Source: Gammaproteobacteria bacterium (lineage in GTDB: Bacteria > Pseudomonadota > Gammaproteobacteria > Pseudomonadales > Azotimanducaceae). Taken from it: DNA of 55,050 nucleotides. Shown in pieces: positions 34,656 through 42,284 of the stretch. The position numbers and the translations under genes were made by a program. Location of the stretch: contig JAPOYI010000146.1 in NCBI GenBank assembly GCA_026706665.1, positions 1-55,050 of the forward strand, in the 5' to 3' direction. The notes under the pieces were generated by a model. That model worked only from the letters and a program-made list of their open reading frames with translations, was not told the origin of the DNA and made no database searches. Each line of letters begins with the position of its first letter. The first letter of the stretch is position 1.

Positions 34656-36410
34656 TCAGGTCTGCGCGGGGACGTAAAAGAAGCCACGGCCCCGACGCTC
34701 GGTCCGTCCGCCCTTGAGGTGGCCGGCACCGGCCAACCGAGTCAGGAGCTTCCCGGCGGAGACCTTGCTAAGCCCGGTCAGATCGGCAACCTCTGTCGAG
34801 GAGACACGTCCTCGAGCCCGGCTCCAGTCAAGAATCAGCGTTTCACGCCCAGCGGGCGCACGCAGCGATCCCAACCGGTGGGCGAGCCGGCTCTGAACCG
34901 CGTCGGAAAGACGAAACGCAGCGGGTTGGTGAGGAGGAATACCCTGCACGGGCGAAATCACCGGCACCGAGCCAGCGGCATCCGCGTACGTATCCGACAG
35001 CCTGCGGATCGCTTCGTTGGCTTCCTCCTCAGAGGATCGCTGAAGAAGCTGGGTCGCGGATTCGGCGTCCACCCAACCATTTCGGGTCAAGTGTTCGATC
35101 AGCAAAAGCGAGTCAACGCTCGCGGCCCATGGCGGGGTCAGCGCGGCCACCAGGTCGACGACGGCGGTGTCAGGGGCACCACCGAGAAGCGCGACCCGCA
35201 CATAGGGCCCATCCACCTCGGCAATGACCGGCGCGGGCCGCCCGATTGCGAGCATGTCCCGTACCATCCTGTCCACGCCGATTCCTTCGCGTTCGGCCAG
35301 GCCTAGCGAAGCCATCGCCTCGGCCAAGTTTCGATAGCGGGGAACGGCCGGGTGCGTGATAATGTTGTCGGGCGTCACGCCGCCTAGGAATCCTCCAGGC
35401 GAGGTCACGGTCAACGAGTCGCCGACATGCTCGACGACGGTCGGTTGCGCCACCAGCCAATCCCGGTGGACAAGTCCATTCACAATGGCCTCGCGCAGCG
35501 TCCCAGGAGGGATCGCCCGGATTCTCCCGTGTGCGAAACCCGCCGCCGTGTGCGTGACACGGTTGGCCACCTCGGCCGCTCGTTCGATCTCGCGCACCTG
35601 CACGAGCAACGGTCCCGCACCCTCGACGCGCAGGGTGCTGTCGCCGCCCGGAATGTCACGGCGAATGTAGTCGACACCCGGCCAAGGAGTCGCCACGAAC
35701 AGGAGTGATCCGGCGTTGGTGAGATCGTGTGAGCCTTTGACCAGGTTTAGCCGGCGGAGAAGATCGGCATCCGTCGCATTCGTCAGGCTGGTGTCGGATT
35801 CACTGCCGTTCGCTTCCCGTAGGTAGCCCCTCGCAACCTCAATGGCGGATGGGCTCACGTCTTCCAGGGTCTGTCCGGAAGACTGATCGGACCAGTCGAA
35901 ACCGATTCTCTCCAGCATCCGCGACTGCCAAACGACCGGATCGACCTCGACGCAGTTGGTGCCTACACGCCACCGCAGCTTCCCGCGGTACCGGATGGGA
36001 GCGAGGGCCTCGATACAGGTCAGTATCAGGAGGCGACACCCCTTGAGGCTAGCCTCGCGCACCGCGACCGTTAGCTGTCCGGAAGTGAGTTGCCAGATGC
36101 GATGGCGGACCCAGTCCGCGTTGAGCCGCGTCCCGATCAGAGCGCCGTCATCGGAAACGCCAACGATGATCGCACCGCCTCCCGGAGTATTCGCCATGCA
36201 GGCCAATTCCTCCGCCAGATGGTCCGCAGCATCCTCATTGGTCGCTTCGCCGCCGGAAACGCTTCCATCCGGCGCTCGCCGGCCCCGCTCTTCCTTGAAG
36301 TCCACCCGCTCCACTTCGATGCGTGAGGGTGCCTCGCCCTGGGACAATCGATGCAGCGCCTGCTCGACGAGTCCGTCGATAGGTTCTCGTCCAAGAGTGC
36401 CCAACGCCAT
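34656..36410 (-). CDS. AlbA_2 / Schlafen-like domain protein with C-terminal winged helix
   Basis: A 584-aa regulator or defence-type protein. It begins with an AlbA_2 (Schlafen-like) domain, about 30-150: VERVDFKEE, ANTPGGGAIIVGVSDDGALIG and the nucleotide-binding region. A HATPase_c_4-like segment follows with REAIVNGLVHRDW (about 310-325), and a C-terminal winged helix (VADLTGLSKVSAGKLLTRLAG, about 545) ends the chain. This layout is often annotated 'putative DNA binding domain / RecG-like'. The ATG at 36410 has a GGAAG site; an upstream GTG at 36458 is possible. An AT-rich inverted repeat sits directly upstream and could be its operator. Confidence 0.75.
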   Translation of the reverse strand: MALGTLGREPIDGLVEQALHRLSQGEAPSRIEVERVDFKEERGRRAPDGSVSGGEATNEDAADHLAEELACMANTPGGGAIIVGVSDDGALIGTRLNADWVRHRIWQLTSGQLTVAVREASLKGCRLLILTCIEALAPIRYRGKLRWRVGTNCVEVDPVVWQSRMLERIGFDWSDQSSGQTLEDVSPSAIEVARGYLREANGSESDTSLTNATDADLLRRLNLVKGSHDLTNAGSLLFVATPWPGVDYIRRDIPGGDSTLRVEGAGPLLVQVREIERAAEVANRVTHTAAGFAHGRIRAIPPGTLREAIVNGLVHRDWLVAQPTVVEHVGDSLTVTSPGGFLGGVTPDNIITHPAVPRYRNLAEAMASLGLAEREGIGVDRMVRDMLAIGRPAPVIAEVDGPYVRVALLGGAPDTAVVDLVAALTPPWAASVDSLLLIEHLTRNGWVDAESATQLLQRSSEEEANEAIRRLSDTYADAAGSVPVISPVQGIPPHQPAAFRLSDAVQSRLAHRLGSLRAPAGRETLILDWSRARGRVSSTEVADLTGLSKVSAGKLLTRLAGAGHLKGGRTERRGRGFFYVPAQT

Positions 36411-36463
36411 GATGACCGGCTTCCAAGCTTGCTCGAAAAGGCAACTATACCGGAACACCGGGA

Positions 36464-36501
36464 GTTTAGTTATCTTTTTTATGTTAAAAAGATAACTAAA
36501 C
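36464..36501. promoter_or_regulatory. Perfect inverted repeat, 16-bp arms, upstream of the AlbA_2 gene
   Basis: GTTTAGTTATCTTTTT and its exact inverse surround a 6-bp TATGTT. A third half-copy (GTTATCTTTTT) follows at 36520-36530 in the orientation of the left arm. In this GC-rich region such an AT island with symmetric sites suggests an operator for a dimeric regulator. The first gene read away from it on the minus strand is the AlbA_2 protein. Confidence 0.6.
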
Positions 36502-36646
36502 GCACAATTCTTCGGATTGGTTATCTTTTTGGGCGCGGCCTTGTTTCATGTAGTTCGGCCTGTACCCCAGCGGAAACGGGTCGGATGGATTCCGGTGCCC
36601 GGGGAACTCGAATCATTCCAATCCGCCGGAACACGGGCGCACCCCG

Positions 36647-38710
36647 CTACTCTTGGCCATCGGTTTCGTCCAGGTACCAGGTCGCCGGATGGTAGGCCAT
36701 GGTCCAGCGGTTGTCCGCACCCCAGATGCCGCTCGGCCACACGTTCTTGAGCCGCCTCGAAACCGCCACGGGCTGCGGCGCGTGACCCACCGTGCCTATG
36801 GCCCAAAGGTTGTCCGCATGGGCACGAAGGAGCGTCTTGGCGGCCTTTGTGCGGTGTTCCTCGTCGGTGGCCGTGAGCAGTTGGCCGCCCCAGTACTGCA
36901 GGTTGCGGATCGATTCGGGCGGCTCTTCCCCGAGTTCTCCGCCGCTCTGGTGGTACCGCCCCCAGTGGTTCCACATGATCATGTCCCAACCGATCCGGTG
37001 TGGATAGAACCAGTCCGGCCAGTGGGGGAACAGGATGTCCGTCACCTTGTCCGCGTGCCACGCCGTCATCTGCATCTTGTTGGCCATGGCCCGCTCGGTC
37101 TGCAGGCGGCTTTCCACGGACTTCAGGCGCAGGTCTATGCCCACTTCGCGCCAGTAGTCCCGCACGAGTTCCAGCGCGATCCCCTTGGGAGTCTCGAAGT
37201 CCAGGTACTCGAGCGTGATGATCAGCGACGACCCGTCCGGATATTCGCGCAGGCCGTCGCCATCGACATCGAACAGGCCGAGTTCGTCCAGCAGTTCGCG
37301 GGAGTAGTCCGGATCGTAGCGGAGATGGGCATCCGCGAAGCGCTTCTCATACCAGCGGCTTGACCAGTGCGCAGTCACCTGGCTCGGCGTGGCCTGGCCG
37401 AAATAGATGACCTCGTTCATCTGGTCGCGGTCGATGGCGTGCGAGAGCGCACGGATGAAACGCCGCTCTCCCTTGCCCCACACGAGTGCCCGGTACTTCG
37501 GGTCGTCGTAGTTGTAGTTCGGCTGTATGGCCGTGTCGGAAACGTGCAGCCGGCGCCAGATATGCACCTTGTTGAGGCCTTTCGCCTCGCCGAGCTTGAG
37601 CAGCGGTATGTTCTGGGTTTCGAGCGCCAATGCGGCGAAGTCGAGCTGGCCGGTCGTCGCCTGGAACGTGATCATCTGCGAGTTCTCCATCAGGATGATC
37701 GCATCGACCGCGTCGATGTACGGCAGCTGGTTGCCTGCGGGATCTATCTTGAAATAGTAGGGGTTGCGCTCGAGGCGCATCTTGGTGGGCGTGCGCTGCA
37801 CCACCTTGTGGGCTCGGAGGGTGGGAACCAGCGGGGCGTCCTCATCGCCCCATCCGCGCAACTGGCGGTACATTGCCAGCCAGGTGACGAATCTCTTTTC
37901 CTTAACCAGCGCTTCCAGTTCCTCGCGGTCGCGGTATGCCGGGTGGTAGTCCTTGAAGAAGTGCATGGGCTCGACGAAGTGGCTGCCGAAGAAAGCGAAG
38001 TAGTTGGGGAACATCGGGTTCGGCTTCGGGAACACATACTGGAAGGTCAGGTCGTCGATGGTGACGAACCTGGCTCCACGCACGGCCACGTTCGTCAGAG
38101 GCTGCATCTCCTTGTCCAGCCAGTCGTGGTTGAACCGGAACATGAAGTCGTCGGAGGTCAGGGGATGGCCGTCAGACCACCTGATCCCGGGCCTCAGCCT
38201 GATCGTTGTGACGCGACCGTCTTCACTCACGCTCCAGGACTCGGCGAGGTTGGGCAGGACGTTGCGCAGGTCCGCCGAAATCGTGAGCGCGTGCTCCCAG
38301 TTGAAGAAGTGCCAGATGTCCCAGAGCGTGATCCGCGCCTTGCCGCCGTACTTGCCGATGCGCTCGTAGGGATGGCTGACGACGGGGTCGTCCGGCAGGC
38401 GTTCCTCCACCGGAGGAAGATCCCGGTCGTCCAGCAAGGGGCTCTGGGAGAACTCCGTGATGCCGAGTTCGCTCGCGGTCCTCGGCGGCGCGAACCACTC
38501 CGGCGGCATTTTCTCTGCGAGGGGCGCCCCCTCGCGCTGCTCTTCCATGCGAGGGACACCCTCGCGCTCCCGGGCTGAAGGCTCCTTTCCTGCGAGGGGT
38601 GCCCCCTCGCGCTCCCCGGCTGAAGGCTCCCGCAGCGAATCTTCCCGGGCGAGGCAAACGGTTGCGCTCAGCGCGATGCAGACCCATGCACCGGCGAAGC
38701 CTGGTTTCAT
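36647..38710 (-). CDS. ABC transporter substrate-binding protein, copy 2
   Basis: A 687-aa paralogue. After a normal signal (GAWVCIALSATVCLA) comes a 40-residue linker of translated REP-like repeats (EPSAGEREGAP and related, 38516-38633), then the conserved mature start MPPEWFAPPRTASELG. YERIGKYGGKARITLWD, DFMFRFNHDWLDKEMQP and the terminal WYLDETDGQE are all present, so the protein looks functional. Its ATG overlaps the stop of a remnant of another copy (ATGA), showing that it was once the second gene of a binding-protein pair. Confidence 0.88.
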   Translation of the reverse strand: MKPGFAGAWVCIALSATVCLAREDSLREPSAGEREGAPLAGKEPSAREREGVPRMEEQREGAPLAEKMPPEWFAPPRTASELGITEFSQSPLLDDRDLPPVEERLPDDPVVSHPYERIGKYGGKARITLWDIWHFFNWEHALTISADLRNVLPNLAESWSVSEDGRVTTIRLRPGIRWSDGHPLTSDDFMFRFNHDWLDKEMQPLTNVAVRGARFVTIDDLTFQYVFPKPNPMFPNYFAFFGSHFVEPMHFFKDYHPAYRDREELEALVKEKRFVTWLAMYRQLRGWGDEDAPLVPTLRAHKVVQRTPTKMRLERNPYYFKIDPAGNQLPYIDAVDAIILMENSQMITFQATTGQLDFAALALETQNIPLLKLGEAKGLNKVHIWRRLHVSDTAIQPNYNYDDPKYRALVWGKGERRFIRALSHAIDRDQMNEVIYFGQATPSQVTAHWSSRWYEKRFADAHLRYDPDYSRELLDELGLFDVDGDGLREYPDGSSLIITLEYLDFETPKGIALELVRDYWREVGIDLRLKSVESRLQTERAMANKMQMTAWHADKVTDILFPHWPDWFYPHRIGWDMIMWNHWGRYHQSGGELGEEPPESIRNLQYWGGQLLTATDEEHRTKAAKTLLRAHADNLWAIGTVGHAPQPVAVSRRLKNVWPSGIWGADNRWTMAYHPATWYLDETDGQE
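38516..38633. repeat. REP-like palindromic repeats inside a coding sequence
   Basis: Three successive units. Each contains a GC-rich palindrome: GCGAGGGG-CGC-CCCCTCGC, GCGAGGG-ACA-CCCTCGC and GCGAGGGG-TGC-CCCCTCGC. Units two and three are 43 bp tandem copies sharing GGGCTGAAGGCTCC-type flanks. The loop bases differ while the arms stay complementary. A related, degenerate unit is found at 32170-32210 in the N-terminal codons of copy 1. Confidence 0.75.
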
Positions 38711-38795
38711 TGCTCGTCCGTTTCGTCGATGTACCAGGTGGCCGGATCGTAGGGCAGCGTCCAGCGGTGTCGCGGCCCCAGTCGCCGGTCAGGCG
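38707..38795 (-). pseudogene. C-terminal remnant of another binding-protein copy
   Basis: The frame ends RWTLPYDPATWYIDETDEQ, the C-terminus of the same protein family (copy 3 ends RWTTPYHPATWYIDESDDR). Homology at DNA level runs on for about 15 bp with a 1-bp deletion and stops at the end of the HigA gene. The missing roughly 630 codons were replaced by the HigBA module. The stop overlaps the start of copy 2. Confidence 0.75.
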
Positions 38796-39055
38796 ACGTC
38801 GTCGAGTTCGCGGCGCACTCGGGCAAGATCGAAGGCGCCCTGCATGCGGACCCAATGGCCGGCGTCGCTCCAGCCCAGCCGCTCAAGGGCGATCGCCAGG
38901 CGCGGGGAGACGCCCGCCCGGGCATTGACGACGCGCTGCAAGGTGACGCGTGCGACGCCGAGGCGAGCGGCGGCTTCGGTAATGGTCCATCCCATCGCGT
39001 CGATCGCCTCGCGGATGATCTCGCCTGGATGTGCGGGGTCGTACATGTCGGTCAC
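38789..39055 (-). CDS. higA: HigA-type antitoxin
   Basis: An 88-aa XRE-family antitoxin, start GTG at 39055 behind AAGGAGG. HPGEIIREAIDAMG, then ITEAAARLGVARVTLQRVVNARAGVS is the HTH of the HigA/VapI family, with the family-typical ALERLGWSDAGHWVRMQ following. It should neutralise the HigB-like toxin 13 bp upstream and repress the operon. The toxin-first order (higB-higA) is that of higBA modules. Confidence 0.9.
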   Translation of the reverse strand: MTDMYDPAHPGEIIREAIDAMGWTITEAAARLGVARVTLQRVVNARAGVSPRLAIALERLGWSDAGHWVRMQGAFDLARVRRELDDVA

Positions 39056-39068
39056 GGAATCCTCCTTG

Positions 39069-39341
39069 TCAGTGGTAGTCGATCAATCTCACCTCGACCG
39101 CCTCGCCACCCTCGAAACGGAAGACGATGCGCCAGTTGCCGGACACGGACACGCCCCAGTGGCCCCGGAGGCGCCCCTTGAGCGGGTGCAGGCCGAATCC
39201 GGGAATGGCAAGGTGGCGCGGCTCGGTGGCCTGATCCAGGAGCGCAAGCACGCGCCGGATGCGTGGCACCCAGGCGGGATTGAGCCGGCTGGCGTCACCT
39301 CGCTCATGAAAGCGACGAAGGCCCCGGTGCGCGATCTTCAC
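39069..39341 (-). CDS. higB: HigB-type toxin, RelE/ParE superfamily
   Basis: A 90-aa toxin with a GTG start at 39341. GLRRFHERGDASRL, HPLKGRLRGHWGVSVSG and NWRIVFRFEGGEAVEVRLIDYH are the hallmark strands of the HigB/RelE-ParE plasmid-maintenance killer family (the 'L.G...G.WSI.VN..WRI.F.F..G.A..V...DYH' pattern). It is a ribosome-dependent mRNA interferase in the known cases. Directly linked to HigA downstream. Confidence 0.92.
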   Translation of the reverse strand: MKIAHRGLRRFHERGDASRLNPAWVPRIRRVLALLDQATEPRHLAIPGFGLHPLKGRLRGHWGVSVSGNWRIVFRFEGGEAVEVRLIDYH

Positions 39342-39353
39342 GGACCATGACTA

Positions 39354-39368
39354 TATCGTGTAGCGATA
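39354..39368. promoter_or_regulatory. Candidate HigA operator
   Basis: TATCG-TGTAG-CGATA is a perfect 5+5 palindrome 12 bp upstream of the toxin start, followed at once by a second symmetric element, CTAG-ATG-CTAG (39369-39379). HigA-type antitoxins bind short palindromes at this place. Confidence 0.5.
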
Positions 39369-39395
39369 CTAGATGCTAGCACGATGCGGTCGACA

Positions 39396-41333
39396 TCACC
39401 GGTCGTCCGATTCGTCGATGTACCAGGTCGCTGGATGGTAGGGGGTCGTCCAGCGGTTGTCCGCGCCCCAGATGCCGTTCGGCACCACGTTCTTGAGCCG
39501 TCTCGACACCGCCACCGGATGCGGCGCGTTGCCCACCGTGCCGATTGCCCAGAGGTTCTCCGCATGCGCCTCCAGCAACGCCTTGGCGGCCTTGGTGCGA
39601 TTCTCCTCGTCGGTGGCGGTGAGGAGGTGGCCACCCCAGTCCTGGATGTTGCGGATGAGTTCGGGCGGCTCCTCCCCGAGTTCCCCGCCGCTCTGGTGAT
39701 ACCGTCCCCAGTGGTTCCACATCGTCATGTCCCACCCGGCCCGGTGCGGATAGAACCAGTCCGGCCAGTGCGGAAACAGGATGTCCGTGACCTTGTCCGC
39801 GTGCCACGCAGTCATCTGCATCTTGTTCGACATGGCCCGTTCCGCCTGCAGCCGCCGCTCGATGGCCTTGAGGCGAAGGTCGATGCCAACTTCGCGCCAG
39901 TAGTCCCGCACCAGTTCCAGGCTGATCCCCTTCGGCGTCTCGAAGTCGATGAACTCCAGGGTGATGATGAGTTTCGATCCGTCCGGGTATTCCCGCAGGC
40001 CGTCACCATCGACGTCGAACAGGCCAAGCTCGTCAAGCAGCTCGCGCGAGTAGTCCGGGTCGTAGCGGATATGGGCTTCGGCGAAGCGTTTCTCGTACCA
40101 GCGGCTCGACCAGTGCGCGGTTACCTGGCTCGGCGTGCCCCGTCCGAAGTAGATGACCTCGTTCATCTGGTCGCGGTCGATGGCGTGGGAGAGCGCGCGG
40201 ATGAAGCGCCGCTCTCCCTTGCCCCACACCAGGTCCCGATACTTGAGGTCGTCAAAGTTGTAGTTCGGCTGGATGGCCACGTCCACGACGTGAATGCGGC
40301 GCCAGATGTGGACCTTGTTGGCGCCTTTCCTCTCTCCCAGCTTGAGCAGCGGTATGTTCTGGGTCTCAAGCGTGAAGGACGTGAAGTCGAGCTGGCCCGT
40401 GGCGGCCTGGAACGTGATCATGGGCGAATTCTCCAGCACGATCATCACGTCCACCGCGTCGACGTACGGCAACTGGTTGCCGGCCGGATCAACCTTGAAA
40501 TAGTAGGGATTGCGTACCATCCGCATCTTGGTGGGTGTGCGCTGCACCACCTTGAAGGAACGGAGAGTGGGCACTTTCGCAGCGTCCTCGTTCCCCCAAC
40601 TGCGCAACTGGTTGAACATGGCCATCCAGGTGACGTGGTTCTTCTCCTTCACCAGCGCCTCGAGTTCTTCCCTGTCCCGGTACGCCGGGTGATAGTCCTT
40701 GAAGAAATGCATGGGATCGACCCAGCGGCTCGCGTAGAAGGCGTAGTAGTTGGCGAACGTCGGGTTCGGCCTCGGGAACACGATCTGGAAGTTCAGGTCG
40801 TCGATGACGACGAACTTCGCCCCGCGCACCGCCACGTTCGTCAGCGGCTGCAATTCCGGGTCAAGCCAGTCGTGGTTGAACGAGAACATGAAGTCCCGGG
40901 AGGTCAGGGGATGGCCGTCCGACCACTTGATCCCGGGCCGGATGCGGATCGTGGTGGTGCGTCCGTCTTCGCTCACGCTCCAGAACTCCGCGATGTTCGG
41001 CAGGACGTTGCGCAAGTCCGCGGAAATTGTCAGCGCGTGCTCATGGGGCAGGAAACGCCGATGGTCAAAAAAGGTGACACGCGCCTTGCCGCCGTACTTG
41101 CCGATGCGCGCGTAGGGATGGCTGACTACGGGATCGTGCGGAAGCCGCTCTTCCAGCGGGGGAAGATCCTGGCCGTCCAGGATCGGACTCTGGGAGAACT
41201 GGGTGATGCCGAGTTCGCTCGCGGTCTTCGGGGACGCGAACCACTCGGGCGGCATCCCCGAGGTGTCCTCTTCGGCGATGCAGACCGTCGCGTTCATCGC
41301 GACGCCGACCCACATGAGGACGCTCGATTTCAT
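39396..41333 (-). CDS. ABC transporter substrate-binding protein, copy 3
   Basis: A 645-aa binding protein. Signal peptide KSSVLMWVGVAMNATVCIA (about 2-20) is followed by the compact mature start GMPPEWFASPKTASELG, and all conserved blocks are present up to WYIDESDDR. It has no extra N-terminal insert, so it is probably closest to the ancestral form. Subgroup A with copies 1, 2 and the pseudogene. A TTGACG/CATCAT element lies 6 bp before the ATG with no ribosome site between. Confidence 0.9.
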   Translation of the reverse strand: MKSSVLMWVGVAMNATVCIAEEDTSGMPPEWFASPKTASELGITQFSQSPILDGQDLPPLEERLPHDPVVSHPYARIGKYGGKARVTFFDHRRFLPHEHALTISADLRNVLPNIAEFWSVSEDGRTTTIRIRPGIKWSDGHPLTSRDFMFSFNHDWLDPELQPLTNVAVRGAKFVVIDDLNFQIVFPRPNPTFANYYAFYASRWVDPMHFFKDYHPAYRDREELEALVKEKNHVTWMAMFNQLRSWGNEDAAKVPTLRSFKVVQRTPTKMRMVRNPYYFKVDPAGNQLPYVDAVDVMIVLENSPMITFQAATGQLDFTSFTLETQNIPLLKLGERKGANKVHIWRRIHVVDVAIQPNYNFDDLKYRDLVWGKGERRFIRALSHAIDRDQMNEVIYFGRGTPSQVTAHWSSRWYEKRFAEAHIRYDPDYSRELLDELGLFDVDGDGLREYPDGSKLIITLEFIDFETPKGISLELVRDYWREVGIDLRLKAIERRLQAERAMSNKMQMTAWHADKVTDILFPHWPDWFYPHRAGWDMTMWNHWGRYHQSGGELGEEPPELIRNIQDWGGHLLTATDEENRTKAAKALLEAHAENLWAIGTVGNAPHPVAVSRRLKNVVPNGIWGADNRWTTPYHPATWYIDESDDR

Positions 41334-41339
41334 CGGGCC

Positions 41340-41369
41340 ATGATGGCGATTGCGCAGCGACCGCGTCAA
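41340..41369 (-). promoter_or_regulatory. Leaderless-type promoter of binding protein copy 3
   Basis: TTGACG, 18 bp, CATCAT, then 6 bp and ATG on the minus strand. The -10 match is 4 of 6 and the -35 match is 5 of 6. Identical spacing occurs before the pseudogene and copy 4. The expected start of transcription falls on the start codon. Confidence 0.55.
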
Positions 41370-41422
41370 CAAGACCTCCTGCAATTCAAGGGTGGTCGTG
41401 CCCAAGCGAAACACGGCCCTCG

Positions 41423-42074
41423 CTAAGGGTAATCCTTCAGGAAGTGCATGGGATCCACGAAGTGGCTGCCGAAGAGTGCGAAGTAGTTGGCGAACGTCGG
41501 GTTCGGTTTAGGGAGCACGTACTGGAAGGTCAAGTCGTCGATGGTGACGAACTTTGCACCGCGCACGGCGACGTTTGTCAGCGGCTGCAATTCCGGATCC
41601 AGCCAGTCGTGGTTGAACCGGAACATGAAGTCGTCGGAAGTCAGGGGCGCGCCATCGGACCACTTGATCCCGGGCCTGAGGTTGATCGTCGTGACGCGGC
41701 CGTCCTCGCTCACGCTCCAGGACTCCGCCAGGTTCGGCAGGACGTTACGCAGGTCTGCCGAGATCGTGAGCGCATGTTCCCAGGCGAAGAAGCGCCACTG
41801 GTCCCAGATGGTGATCCGCGCCTTGCCGCCGTACTTGCCCATGCGCTCGTAGGGGTGGCTGACAACGGGGGCGTCCGGCAGGCGCTCCCTTACAGACGGT
41901 AGGTCCGGCTGTCGAGCAGCGGGCTCTGGGAGAACTGCGTGATGCCGAGTTCCCTGGTGGTCTTCGGCGGAGCGAACCACTCGGGCGGCATTCCCGCAGT
42001 GTGTCCTCTTCGGCAATGCAGAACGCCGCACACATCGTGGTGAAGACCCTCACAGGCGCGGAGCTCAACTTCAT
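41423..42074 (-). pseudogene. Truncated and frameshifted binding-protein copy
   Basis: The gene starts MKLSSAPV with signal CAAFCIAEEDT, changes frame to continue MPPEWFAPPKTTRELG and SPLLDS, then changes frame again into VRERLPDAPVVSHPYERM and reads normally to FGSHFVDPMHFLKDYP, where a stop replaces HPAYRDREE. The remaining about 450 codons are absent; copy 3's upstream region follows. Two frameshifts and truncation make it nonfunctional, but the remaining DNA is still close to its paralogues, so inactivation seems recent. Confidence 0.85.
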
Positions 42075-42080
42075 CGAGCC

Positions 42081-42110
42081 ATGATGGTGACTGCTCGGCG
42101 ACGGCGTCAA
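42081..42110 (-). promoter_or_regulatory. Leaderless-type promoter of the pseudogene copy
   Basis: TTGACG, 18 bp, CATCAT and a 6-bp gap to the ATG, identical in spacing to the elements before copies 3 and 4. It persists although the gene is dead. Confidence 0.5.
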
Positions 42111-42284
42111 CAAGGCGCCTCTCCCGAAGCTGCCGGCACCGTCGGGTGGCTCCCTCGACAGTGCCACCCACGTCGCAGGCGGTTTTCAGCACTTTCGCAC
42201 GTCCGCACAGGTCGATGGCATACAACATGCCGAAAGGCAAACCCGCATGATTCGACTGGTACACTGTGCAAGCCGAACGGAACG

